64,000 nucleotides of DNA. It comes from Emydura subglobosa. Taxonomy: Eukaryota > Chordata > Testudines > Chelidae. Below, in pieces: positions 25,436 to 37,010 of the stretch (positions within the stretch are counted from its first letter, which is position 1; every line of letters begins with the position of its first letter). Made by a program: the position numbers and the translations under genes. The notes under the pieces were generated by a model. It made no database searches. It saw only the letters and a program-made list of their open reading frames with translations, and was not told the origin of the DNA. The stretch is from NCBI GenBank assembly GCA_007922225.1, contig ML679963.1, positions 2,057,794 through 2,121,793 of the forward strand, written 5' to 3'.

Positions 25436-28250
25436 AAAGCAAATGATCCTTTAGAAAAGGGATGGTTCAAGCAAGAACGGCTTACACTGAGAAATTTTGG
25501 TATTAACTATTTACAGCAGAAGTGCAATACCATGCATTTTTTAAACTAGTGATACAGACTAGAAATGAGGAAGCAAAGGGGGCTTGGTTTACATGATACC
25601 ATCCCCAAAGACTCAGAGGTCTCCAAGTCAAGACATTCCCAGATTAAATCCCTACATGATATATTCTAGCTCTCTATATTGTTTAAATATCTACAGACTT
25701 CTAATATACATAATCCGGTTTGCTAAGCAGAAAAGTTATACACAAGGGAGTGCTTCTATGAGTTACCACCATATGTTCTGTACTTGTTTAACTGCCTGGT
25801 TCTGTCCAAGACTAGCTGGCTTTTATTCTATGAACAAAGCAATAGTTTTAATGCACTTTAACCAATACAGAAAATCTCAAACGCTGGAATCTATTCTTAA
25901 CATCAAGGATCAAAAACAGAGAAACAAAACTGCCAGTTTGATTTTCTAAGGATGAGTCCCTGTTTTACAGTACAGACAGTCCTGGAGGGCATTCTTTAAA
26001 CTGTATCTTCATTTCCTTAGTCACTGAAGGCTGAAAGCACAACTTCCCTATGCAAGGTTTGTTAAAGTTTAACCATCCCTGAGCAGTTTGATACAACATT
26101 TAGAACCCAAATCTATTACTATGGCCTCTGCTCCAAATACGTTTAATTCTTAAAAAACACGTTACTGCTAATCTTGGCCTAAAATTCTCTCTACAAGTAT
26201 AGCTGTGTGATTCCTGGCTCCCCCAGACCTAACCATGTTTGGTCTGGCTAGCAGAGCCCCAGAACTTTAAACAAAAGAGGCACTGTCGCTTTAAATATTA
26301 CTGTAACAGAACTCAAGTGAGACACACTAAGGTCAACATACTGTCCCTCTCCATATTAGTCAAGTCCAGGGCCATCTATATTTAGACAAAGCATGCCCAA
26401 CACTTCAAAGACGGAAAAAGAACTGGGACCACTGACACTCCTGAATTACAGTACCGGCTGCATCCCCTGGGAAAGGGGTATTCGTAACATCCAGCCCACA
26501 CAACACTTCCCTGGCCGGCAATGAGCGGTTTGTTTGTATCTTGTCTTGATTCACACCATCCCTAAAATCTACTGTCGCCCGTGATCCGCACCCCGCACAA
26601 ATCTGGCCTCGCAGCAATTGACAGTTCAATGGGCGAGAGTCAGGCACAGGCAAGTTTCGCAGGGACTACCAGCCCTTGGGCACCAGGACGAGGACAGCTG
26701 CTTGCGCGGTAGGTTGGGAACACGAACAAACAAGTTCAGCACCTGGGCACCGCTGCTGCATTGGTTACCGCTGCTGCCCGGAGCGAATGCAGAGACATGA
26801 GTTGGATGTGGGTCCAGGGAACAAAGTACAGTGAAGTTAGATGTTGGGTTTGGAGGATTTGGATTTAAAAGAGAATCTTACGGAAGCTGCACTTGCTGCT
26901 AGTGGAGACCAGCCCTGTCGCAGGGAGGCCGGGAGAGGAGCCTTGTACCAGTCCTGCTCTTCCAGCTCAACGAGGTGCGGCAGCAATAGGGGCTGAAGCA
27001 TGGGTAAGGCCCTGACAGCCACCAGCACTGTGAACACTGCCATGGAGACCTGCCCCTCGCAGGGACAGACAGCGTGGTGCTGGTGTTAGTGGCCACCTGG
27101 CGGTCCGTGTGTACTGATGCTCCCATCATCACCACCAGTAGCGCAACTGGACCAATGGCAGCGGAGCTACTGCAGACCTGGAGGAAGGGCTGGGCCAGAG
27201 CCCCACACTAACTGCCTGCGCTGCTGGGAACGAGGGATGGATTGGGGGAACCGTATCTTGGAAAGCAGCCGCTGGGAAGGCAGGCTGCTTCAGAGCCCGA
27301 CCTACAAAGAACCTGCCAGCTAAGAACTAAATGCATGGAGTCCTGCAAATAGGACACAAAAGTCTATCCCGCTCCATTCAAAGTGATCAGAGTTGCAATT
27401 TTAAGGCTTTTCTTTGCACTTTTGTAAGGCTGTTCTCTTAAAAAACCCGCACTGAGGTGGGGGGGAGGAATTTTGTAGCCACTGCGGTGTCTAACTGCAC
27501 TCTGTGCACAATGCAGCTCGCGCTTCTGGCAGCTACGCAGCCTTACCTTCATTAGGGTAGCGAGGCATTCCAACCTTTTCCCAGTGTAGAAGGCACCCTC
27601 TGGGATATCACTGAGTAAACCTTCTAAGCAGAGACTGAGATGTACCAGAGATTTGTTTTAAAACTCAAACTCAGCATTGCCTTCCTTGTCCCCCAAGTGT
27701 ATATGGCAAGTTTTTCTTGGTGGTGACATCACCAATTTTCTCCTGGCTCCTTGGCTAGGGATCAACTTACCAACAGTCCTTCATCCCTGAAATCATTTCC
27801 ATCAATCACTCACCGCACCCCCTTGGAAACAGAAGCTGATAGACTGTGGGACGAACAGCATCGCTGCTGCATTTCAAGTCTCATTCAATAAAGACTGTGG
27901 CTGGGATTAAAAACAGGTGGCGGGTGGAAGGAAGAGGGGATTTCTCCACCTTCTTCACATGGCTTGCGAGCACTGGCCACACTGTGCTTTGCAAAGGCAT
28001 GGAGACTTAAACTAAAGAAAGTCATTTGCCACAAGGAAGCAAAACAACAAACACTCCAGTGATTTTCCCCAGAATGCATAAAGAAATCCAACTTGCCCTG
28101 CAAAAACTCCCCAACAACTGCCCCCGCACTCCCAAAGGTGTACATAAAGAATCCAGACAGCAACCTGGGTAGTTCTTACACATACCCCTGCAGTTCTATA
28201 TTCACAATGCACGGCACAGCTGTACATTAACTTACTGTTGTGGCGCCCCA

Positions 28251-29285
28251 TAGAATCATAGACAAGCACGACTGGAAGGGACCTCAAGAAATCATCGAGT
28301 CCAGGCCCCTGCGCTGTGATGGGATGAAGCAAACCTAGCCCACCCAGACAGGAGTTGTCAGGCCCATTTTTAAAAGCCTCCAATGAGGGGGATTCCACCT
28401 CCCTTGGAAGCCTATTTCAGAGTTTAACTACCTGTTGGGTTAAAGCACTGTCCTAAAATCTAGCCTAAATCTCTCTTGCTACAGATCAACCCCATTACTA
28501 CTTCTCCTACCATCAGCAGACATGAAGAACAATTGATCACTGTCCTCTTTATAACAGCCCTTCACATATTTGAAAACTTATCAGGTCCTCCCTCAGTCCT
28601 CTTTTCTCAAGACTAAACATGCCCAGTTTTAACCTTTCCTCGTCAGTCAGAGTTTCTAAGCCTTTTATCATTTTTGCCGCTCTCCCAAACTGGACACAGT
28701 ACTCCTGATGAGGCCTCACCCAGTGCCCAGTACAGCAGGACAGTTATCTCCTGGGTCTCTCACACAACACTCCTGTTAATACACCCCCAACTGACATTAG
28801 CCTTTTTCGCAGCTGCATCCCCCTTTGTTGACTAATTCAATTTGTCTTGTGATCCATTATAACCCCGATCCTTTTCAGCAGTACTACTGTGGAGCCAGTT
28901 ATTCCCCCTTTGTAGCCATCCATTTGGTTTTTCCTTCCTAAGTGAAGTACTTTGCACTTGTCTTTATTGAATTTCACCTTGTTGATGTCAGACCAATTCT
29001 CCAATCTGTCAAGGTCGTATTGAATTCGAATCCTGTCCTCCAACGTGCTTGCAACCCCTCTCAGCTTGGAGTCATCTGCAAATTTAATAAGCACACTCTC
29101 CAGTCCATTATTCGAGTCATTAATGAAAACGCTGCCTCGGACTGAACCCAGGACTGACCTCACCAGGAGCCCACAAAATACGCCCTCGCAGCGTGACAGC
29201 GAACTATTGGTGAGTACTCACGGAGTTGTGCACACATCTAGAGCACATTTCCCTAGTGTTCATGTGACACTCCAGTTAAGGACAT
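28251..29285 (-). mobile_element. CR1 LINE, 5'-truncated, minus strand
   Basis: The 3' end is at 28251, with the tail-derived motif TAGAATCATAGAC followed by GGAAGGGACCTCAAGAAATC. The 3' untranslated region and the end of ORF2 then follow in order. The minus frame at 28837-29163 gives reverse transcriptase residues including SVLGSVRGSVFINDSN and FADDSKL (catalytic FADD kept), then LDRLENWSDINKVKFN and KDKCKVLHLGRKN. Homology continues to about 29285. This is an old non-LTR retrotransposon copy of a family typical of turtles, crocodilians and birds. It is truncated and not mobile. Confidence 0.9.
28837..29163 (-). pseudogene. CR1 reverse transcriptase fragment
   Basis: This 108-codon open remnant of CR1 ORF2 covers the palm region. 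Near residues 28-31 is FADD, the CR1 form of the YXDD catalytic motif, and KVKFNKDKCKVLHLGR follows in the thumb-proximal part. The endonuclease and most of the polymerase are absent. It is a passenger inside an SSH2 intron on the same strand as SSH2. Confidence 0.85.
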
Positions 29286-29387
29286 GTCAGTACTTAGATT
29301 ACAAACCCACTTTTAGACGTTTCTAGCTCAGCATAAAATAAACCTCAACACAGCGAAGTTTGGCTGACAGAACCACTTAAACCATGT

Positions 29388-30429
29388 TTGAAGACTTTCA
29401 GAAAGCCTTTGACAAGATCCCTCACCAAAGGCTCTTAAGCAACCTAAGCAGTCGTGGGATCAGAGGGAAGGTCCTCTCATGGTTCAGTAGCTAGTTAAGA
29501 GAGAGGAAACAAACGGTTGCAATAAATGGTCAGTTTTCACAGCAGAGTGACGTATAGCAGGGTCCCCCAAGGATCTGCACTGGGACCAGTGCTGTCCAAC
29601 ACATTCATAAATGATCTGGAAAAAGGGGTGAACAGGGAAGTGGCAAAATTTGCAAACAATACACAATTACTCAAGATAATTAAGTCCAAAATTAACTGTG
29701 AAGAGTTACAAATGGGTCTCTCAAAGCTGGGTGACTGGGCAACACAATGGCAGATGAAATTCAATGTTGATAAATGTAAAGTAATGTACACTAGAAGACA
29801 TAATCCCAACTATCCATACAAAAGGATAGGATCCAAATGAGCTGTTACCACTCAAGAAAGAGAGATTAGAATATTAGGTGCAGAGAAAGGCAACAAAAAT
29901 GATTAGGGGTATGGAACAGCTTCTGTACGAGGAGATTAAGAAGACTTGGATGGGTTCATCTTAGAAAAGAGACGGCTAAGGTGGGATTTGATAGAAGTCT
30001 ATAAAACCATGAATGGTGTGGAAATAGTGAAGCGGGAAGTGTTATTTCCCCCCTTATATAACTAGGAGTCACCTGATCAAATTAATGGGCAGCAGATTTA
30101 AAAACAAACAAAAGCAAATACTTCTTCACACAATTCACAGTCAACCTGCAGAACTCACTGACGGGCGCTTGTGAAGGCTAAAACTATAACTGGGTTCAAA
30201 AAAGAATTCGATAGCCATTGATGAGCCTATCCTCCATGAACTTATTAGCCAAGATGGTCAGGGATGTAACCCCATGCTCGGGGTGTCCCTAAGCCTCTAC
30301 CGGCCAGATGTTGGGAAATTATCCTGTTCTGCTCATTCTCTCTGAAGCATTTGTCACCAGACACTATTGCAAGACAGGCTACTGGAGATGGACCGTTGGT
30401 CTGACCCAATTTGGCCATTCTTATTTAAG
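29388..30429 (+). mobile_element. CR1 LINE, 5'-truncated, plus strand
   Basis: Forward-oriented CR1 starts about at GAAGACTTTCAGAAAGCCTT (EDFQKAFDKIPHQRL) and runs through VPQGSALGPVL and FINDLEKGV to a tail at GATGGACCGTTGGTCTGACC, CAATTTGGCCATTCTTATTT. It differs from the minus-strand CR1 ending about 100 bases upstream, both in its RT wording and in its tail type, so it is a separate insertion from another subfamily. Stops and frameshifts interrupt ORF2. Confidence 0.9.
29526..29840 (+). pseudogene. CR1 reverse transcriptase fragment, catalytic motif lost
   Basis: This open piece of CR1 ORF2 includes SRVPQGSALGPVLSNTFIND, a conserved RT block. Where the catalytic FADD should follow it reads KFANNTQLL, so both aspartates are replaced by asparagine. 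It continues LSKLGDWATQWQMKFNVDKC as usual for CR1. Stops lie upstream (Ser-Ser-stop near 29490) and downstream. It is a dead copy. Confidence 0.88.
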
Positions 30430-32614
30430 AATTTTATGTTGCAAGAGTGCTCAGACTCCAAAATTTACAAATTCCAGGTGTTTCAAGCAATAGACTACCA
30501 AACCATCTAGACACGCACATGCTGTACATACTAATAGACAATTCACAGCATAAACTTACTCTGCACTCGCATTACCCCATAACTAGTAAAGTACGTGAGC
30601 ATGCATATTCCCAATTTGGTTTCTTGTTCTTCTCCATCACAGAGAAGTGGTGGGAGGGTTAGAGGTGACACTGGCAAATGATTTGCTTTCATCTAATCTA
30701 ATTGGCTTTCAATCTTGAAACAAAAGAGGAAGTTTTGATTCATCTTTGTTTTCAGATTTTTCCACCTGCTGTTTCACAGCAAGCACAGCGACCCATGCCA
30801 GCTAACCCACCATTTGGGTGTACTCATCACACCACAATCATGTTTCATTAGCTCAACTACTTTTAAAGAGGGTTTTGTTTCCCCTTCTATCATAAACTCA
30901 TCTCTTAGTCAGTCCCAGGCTTTAATTGCGACCACTCCTGAAAACCGGGCCAACAATAGTTACTCCTGCTTGTTACTTATCCATTGAATTTTACAGAGTA
31001 CAAGTGTCGTTGGTTTTTTAAATAACTATAGGTCAAAGGTGAATCTCTCTTTTGGAAAGCTGGAATGACCTACCCTAGTCCCATCCGACCCTAAAACAGC
31101 CTCATCAGTTCCCCTGAGACTCCAGCAGTGTTTTACAGTCAGGCTACTCACATCAATCCATTGGTGAGCTACTACATATCCAAGGTGAACATGGACAGCT
31201 CCAGATACAATCTAAGGAGAGAGATTATGACTTTTTGAACTTCTGTTTGATGTGCACATGTAGTTTCATCTCTCTGCAAGCAATATTTACAATTGCTGTG
31301 GAAAAAACTGACGGCTTATGCAAAGCTGATCACTGAAAAGCATTCTGTTTAGAAATAGTTTTGTATATACAATGCACACACCTCATATTTCTCTTCCCAT
31401 TTCTTTTCCTACAAAAAGCCTTGGTAGTAAAGATGGGCACTTGCTCCTCAAAGAGCTTATTTTCTACTGCTTAGCCCCCATCAGAGCTCCCCCCTTCTGG
31501 TGTGACCACTGACTCCACAGCAACCCATTATGATGTAAGAAGATGGTGACATTATGTGATGAACAGGAGGCTCAGATGGACTCAAGCAAAGACCCTCTGT
31601 TCAACTTGCAATATTAAAAAAGCAAGAGATACAGGAAAGTTTATATGTGATAGCACAGAAGAGTTTCCAAATAAAAAAACTGCAACAGGCTGACCTGATG
31701 TACAGCCTTCAAGCCACCTGAACACTGAAGTATACACAACAGCTTTAGGCTTGCCTGAAGGTCTCAGTGAGGCTTTGTAAATAGAAAGTTTTGGCGCTGT
31801 CACAGCAGTTTAGCAATCCCCGGCTCCCAGAACACTCTGAGGCTGTCTGGATCAAAAGATAAAGCTGAACCTAATTTGACTTGTCTTCTTTACACCACAA
31901 GAGCCAGCCATGGCACAAACTTTACAACAGATAGATAGAGATGCTAAATTTGCACTTAAAAACAAATGTCTGCCTCGAGTTTTTCCCAAGTGTAAACAAA
32001 ACCCCAGAAATGAGAAGGATTACTGGGGAGATCCGAGACAAAGAATGCACAATGATGGGACAACATGGATCTTATCAAACCATCATTACAAAATACAGAC
32101 GCAAACGCAAGGTTTTCAAATGGACTAATCGAAGGGCATGAACATTTACTTAGAAAAAGAATAAATGGTTTGTGAGTTTAGCCAACTTATGTAATTAGAG
32201 GGGTTTCAATTAACTTGTCAATAACCATTATAAATGAATGCTCCCCATGTGTTCAGATATTATGGCGATGAGGACCAGCTAAGTACCTGCAAAGACAGAA
32301 AGATACACTGAAGTAAGAGACTGCAGTTTTTTGACACGTGGAAAACAAAACTCTTTCACTATTTTCTTACATCAAGATTGCTAGTTGACATACATGCCCG
32401 TACTTCAGAGAATGTTACTGAATTTCCTTGAAATGTGCTTTCACCACTGTGTCATCTTAGTCCTCCACATTTCACATCATCTGCTAAGTGCTGTAACATT
32501 CATTTCCTGAACTCAGAAACTTGCACATGAAAAGTGTGCAGATCCTGTGCTGGAGTCTTAAGAGACTGGACCCTTTGCTACTCCCTGTTCTAATGAAACC
32601 CTTGGGTGCAGTAC

Positions 32615-32700
32615 AAATTCAGAGATTTCATGGCCAGAAGGGATGATTAGATCATCCAGTCTGACCTCTTAGATAACAAAAGACAGAATTTCACCCGGTT
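32615..32700 (-). mobile_element. CR1 3' end fragment
   Basis: TTTCATGGCCAGAAGGGATG followed by ATTAGATCATCCAGTCTGAC and CTCTTAGATAACA is the reverse complement of a CR1 3' region (gtcagactggatgatctaatcatcccttctggcc). It is a short minus-strand remnant. Confidence 0.75.
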
Positions 32701-33141
32701 ACCTTTTTATTCAACCCAGTAACGTGTGTTTGACAAAAGTAAAATAAACAAAAAAAGGAGGTGCTTTTCAACATTACTCCCTGGCCCACATGAACTGTTT
32801 TCTGGACTTGGTTACACCTTTCCTATGTTCTTTATTCCTAGTACAGAACCTCTCCTTTGTAACAGAGGAGTTGCCATACCAGAGCAGATCAGTGGTCCAA
32901 CTTGTTCTGTCTCCTAGCTCATCCCAGCACCAGATACTCCAGACAAAGGTGCAGGCACAAGGAATAAACTGTCCAGAGAGTATGTTTTGCTCCAACCCAC
33001 ACTGGTTAGCGACTAGCTTATGCCACAAAGGTCTGTCTGTCTCTCTAAATGTTGTTTTAATCCTACATGGTGTAATCGGGTGTTTTTATTAGATTCCAAG
33101 ACCAACTACTCCCAGTTAGCAGTCAATTGTTGAATGAAAGC

Positions 33142-33160
33142 CACACACACACACACACAC
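33142..33160. repeat. (CA)n microsatellite
   Basis: About nine to ten CA dinucleotides in uninterrupted tandem. Confidence 0.9.
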
Positions 33161-33985
33161 AATGCAAAGCTGCCTTTAAACAAACAAATTAAACCATGTT
33201 ATGACAATAAGAAGCCAACAAAAACAAGAGTTCAAAGTTAAGGGCACAGGGTTGGTGTAAACACAGATCTTTGTGGACAGAGGGCTCTCTGAATAGCAGG
33301 CTGACTTTACATAAGAATCTGTTTGAAGATGGAGCATCAAACTTAAACTCGGAATTTCTGACTTCGCTCCATGTGGAAGATGTCCAGTAAGGTGGAAAAA
33401 TGGCCTGCTGTACTAGTTTTAAACCAGTTCAGGCTAATATGGCTCACATGCTGTTGGTCAGGCCAGTGCGGAGGGGACAGTAACACTTTCATAACTACTG
33501 TAGGCTAGGACACAGGATTCTGAACTGATCGACCCTGTTCAGACAGGCCAGATAATCAGCCTTTCAACAAAATAAGCCTGAAGTCGTTTAAATCACAGTA
33601 TTTTAAACCCTTCCAGGAAATACTATCTTAGCCCAAGGTTTTATAATAAAGGTCCAAAGAGGTGTAGTCCTGTGAAAGAACCACCGGCAGCTTAAATGTT
33701 AACTGGCCCCAAAGGACCATTCTCTACTGATGGGATCTTGTGGTTACAGAAGCAGGGCTGGAGTGATCACTTCTACAAGGAAGCCAAATTTTCATTTGGA
33801 GTGAATATTTACACAGCGGTCCCAACAGACCCCAGCATCTCAGAAGCAACTGGCATGGTTCACGGCCCTTCCAAATGTGAATCCGGCAGGCCAGCTAAAT
33901 ATTACTGCTTACAAATTAGTTACCCCAGGATCACAGAATTCTTGCTCAAGTCTTGATCCTATTTCAGGCACCGCTTCTTCCCCCC

Positions 33986-34095
33986 AAAATAAGAAAGGCC
34001 ATACTGGGGCAGAGCAATGGTTCATCTAGCAGCTCAATATCCTGTCTCAACAGTGGCCAGCAAAAGGTTAGTGAAATTTTAATACACTCCACCTC
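33986..34095 (-). mobile_element. CR1 3' end fragment
   Basis: AAATAAGAAAGGCCATACTG, GGGCAGAGCAATGGTTCATC and TATCCTGTCTCAACAGTGGC are the reverse complement of the CR1 tail seen at 30380-30429. It is a short, diverged minus-strand copy. Confidence 0.75.
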
Positions 34096-34584
34096 CAGGA
34101 AAACAGACAGGAAGTCCAAGCAGGAAGTCTAGAAATGGATAACACATTCTCCACCTGGATTAATGATCAACAGAGTTTTCTGCAGTGCGCTAAAGCACAC
34201 CTATGCAAATGCACTGAGGTAATCGGAAAAAAGTATCAAGAGGAGAAACACAAGGGAGTGCTCTATTTACCTGCTCTATTCGAAACATTAGGATGAGTGG
34301 AAAAGTGAGGACAAAACGGAAGAAACGTCCCTCAGCTCAGCTGGTTCAATCAGAAACAGGCGGATCATTCTAACATGCAGGGTAGAGAGCAGTATGAAAA
34401 AGATACTCAGCTCACAAACAACTTCTTGCCCAAGGGCATTTGGGATTTACACCACTGGGAGAACTCTCTGACTGAGCAGGAACGCTGCCATGCAGTCAGG
34501 ATGGAACAGACTATGGCATTGCTGCACAGGCACGGATATGTAGCTTGCATGCCAGGAAGGGAGTACCGATATTCAATGCTGATC

Positions 34585-34692
34585 AAAAACAACGAGAGCT
34601 CTGTAGCACTTTAAAGACTAGCAAATGTAATTTGTGCTACAGGACGCCCGTTGTTTTTGCTGTATACAGACTAACACGGCTACCCCTCTGGA
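34585..34692 (+). mobile_element. Penelope-like element 3' remnant
   Basis: The segment reads GAGAGCTCTGTAGCACTTTA, AAGACTAGCAAATG, then CTGTATACAGACTAACACGG and CTACCCCTCTGG. I recall these as the terminal phrases of Penelope/Neptune retroelements common in turtles, with nearly all internal sequence missing here. About 108 bases remain. No reverse transcriptase or GIY-YIG endonuclease is present. Confidence 0.7.
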
Positions 34693-35719
34693 ACTCTTCT
34701 ACCTGGAATGTGCTGATCAAAAGTCTCTACTGAGCTTTTAAGGGGGAAAAAATCTAACCAGTCTATTTTGGGGTTTCTAAGATCCAAACCCACAAATGAC
34801 CCTTAGTTCACAAGATGAATTCAACTGTCGTTGAAAGCAGCAATTTGAGCTACTCCGTGGAACTCCCATTTCCTTGAATCTCCATTTGTCTGCAGCTCCC
34901 TCTTTAAACCCCAAGTGTCAGCAATTCTCACTATAATGGTAAAATATTGACAAAGGTAGAAAAGCAATTAAAGATCTTCAACAGAAGCCCACATTTGCTG
35001 AGATACGGAAAAGCCTCTAGGATACTGTAAACGCGGCATCCACATATTGCATGGCTGAACATCTGCCACAACACAAGGAATGACACTGAAGATTAAACGT
35101 TATACTACAAAGTTAGATTTCAAGATAAAGGGCATGGTCAGGCTTCTACTGAAGGAAAGGTTTGGGGGGGGATTAAGGGGGAGAGAGAACAGGATGGAGC
35201 CTAAGTGAAGAAATGAGTCAATAAGATGAGCATTAATTACATTGTGTACAAAATCAAATGTCCTATTTGTTAACAGCTTACAAAATCCCTGGTATGTTAC
35301 ACAAACTCTAAAGAAAGCTGATAACTTAAGCAGCAGCAATATCCTGCGCTCTCCAATCCCAGGAAGACATTTCATGGCTACTTTTAACCCTTTGCTGAAA
35401 GGACTTTACTAAGGGTTTTCAGTTGCTTTTTTCCTTTAAAGGATTCCAAGACTGACGTAAAACATAATTAGAGCCCATAATGGTTGACAAAACATAACTG
35501 TCAGTTGTACATATCTCATTTTAGTTTGAAACAGTCTCTTCATCACATACTTTGAGAGTTTAGCTCTGATAACCAGGAACAGGCCAGTATTAAATAAAAG
35601 AATCATTAAAGATCTTTCTCAGTTTAGGAAATAGCAAGTACAACGTAGGGATAAATATTTTGGTTTTGGTAAAATGTTTTTATTCTAGCTGTATCTAGTA
35701 CGGGTGTCCCCCATGACCA

Positions 35720-36050
35720 GGTACTGTTTAATCTTGGTCACAAAGCCCTGTGAGGCGGAGGAGTGCTCTTAAGCCCATTTTGCAGCTGGAGAACTGAGGA
35801 CAAAGACGAAACACCAGATTTTCAAAGGTACTTTGTTGTTTAAAGCTACAGCTAGGCACCTAATGGGATTCTGAAAAGCACCAAGTGTCAGTGAGAGTTA
35901 GGTACAGCTATAGGCACCTAAATACCTTTGAAAATCTGGTCCTAAGTGACGTGCTAAAGGTCGCACAGGAAATCTGTGGTGGAGCAGAGAACTGAACCTG
36001 GATCTCCCAAGGTCCACATCAGCACCCTATCCCCTGGACCAGCTTTCCTC
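35720..36050 (-). mobile_element. SINE interrupted by a MITE
   Basis: The flanks (about 35720-35813 and 35940-36050) read as one tRNA-related SINE on the minus strand. The left part has CCCATTTTGCAGCTGGAGAA and CTGAGGACAAAGACG. The right part has CCTAAGTGACGTGCTAAAGG, TCGCACAGGAAATCTGTGGT, GAGAACTGAACCTGGATCTC and CCCCTGGACCAGC. A palindromic element at 35814-35939 splits them, so the SINE inserted first. Confidence 0.65.
35814..35939. mobile_element. MITE with perfect 16-bp terminal inverted repeats
   Basis: This 126-base element has a left terminus CCAGATTTTCAAAGGT (35814-35829) and a right terminus ACCTTTGAAAATCTGG (35924-35939), exact reverse complements over 16 bases. The interior keeps paired pieces such as TAGGCACCTAATGGGATT and TAGGCACCTAAATACC. 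Related palindromic elements are abundant in turtle genomes. It has no coding capacity, so it would have depended on an outside transposase. Confidence 0.8.
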
Positions 36051-36360
36051 TCTACACTACAAAAGGCAGAGAAAGAGACCAGCCGGTAAAATTAATGACA
36101 GTCTGTTACCTTCTTAGAGCTGAGTAAAACAAATTTCAAGAAGTAATACACGGAATGAGATACCAAAACCTGGTGATTAACGCTGAAGAGTGAGTACAGA
36201 CAGCAAGTTGAGTGCAGACTGACTTGTGGCAATTACTACAGGTGTCTTCTGATACAAATTCTTGGACATTTACTGCCTCATCTATCTTGATCTTTCCAAT
36301 AGTCGCTGTTATCAATGAAAGAAATTTCAGGCCCTATACAGGAAAAAGCTAATAATTAAA

Positions 36361-36392
36361 TGCTGCTCTCACTGAATTCAATGAGAGCAGCA
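36361..36392. repeat. Perfect 11-bp inverted repeat (MITE-like core)
   Basis: TGCTGCTCTCA at 36361-36371 and TGAGAGCAGCA at 36382-36392 are exact inverted copies separated by CTGAATTCAA. The surrounding GGCCCTATACAGG (from 36330) and CTGGCCCTACATCA suggest the core of a larger palindromic dispersed repeat. It could form a hairpin in the SSH2 pre-mRNA. Confidence 0.7.
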
Positions 36393-36955
36393 GCTGGCCC
36401 TACATCAAGATGTGATTCTAATGTTGGTATTTTGATAAACAAAAAGTTATCTTAAATGTTGAGTTTAATCTCGTGAATGAGAGATATTCGCAGTCCAGTC
36501 CAGCTGACTAAACCACCAACTCAAAGTGTGAACTTTGGGAATACTTTTTTTGCCTGAACTGATTAGCTAACTGTATCTACTAAAGAATACACTCATAAAA
36601 GTTACTGACAGCACCTGGATTGCTAATACCTTTACCATTCCACGCTATGTGTGGTGCTCCAAAATGGCAACACTTCTCTGATTTTACAGGTGACTGTACG
36701 AGGATGTGTGATCTCCAACAGAATTCCTGGTTTGCAAAGCAAAACATTCCAACTTCAGCACAATCAGCTGAAAAACTCCCCGCTATCCAACCACAAAACC
36801 GTCCTCAGTTCAAAACCCTGTCCCAGATAAATGTATGAATCCAACACTGGGCCCTCGATGAAGGGCCACAAACTCTTTAATTCCTGTTAATCTCAATTTA
36901 CAGAAGGCTGAGGATAGCGCAAACTCTTCTGATAAATGAGTTATCACCAACTCCA

Positions 36956-37010
36956 GGAAAGGAAAGGAAAGGAAAGGAAAGGAAAGGAAAGGAAAGGAAA
37001 GGAAAGGAAA
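36956..37010. repeat. (GGAAA)11 microsatellite
   Basis: Eleven exact tandem copies of GGAAA (55 bases) are followed by GGGTGG. On the minus (SSH2 sense) strand this is a pyrimidine tract of TTTCC units. Confidence 0.98.
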
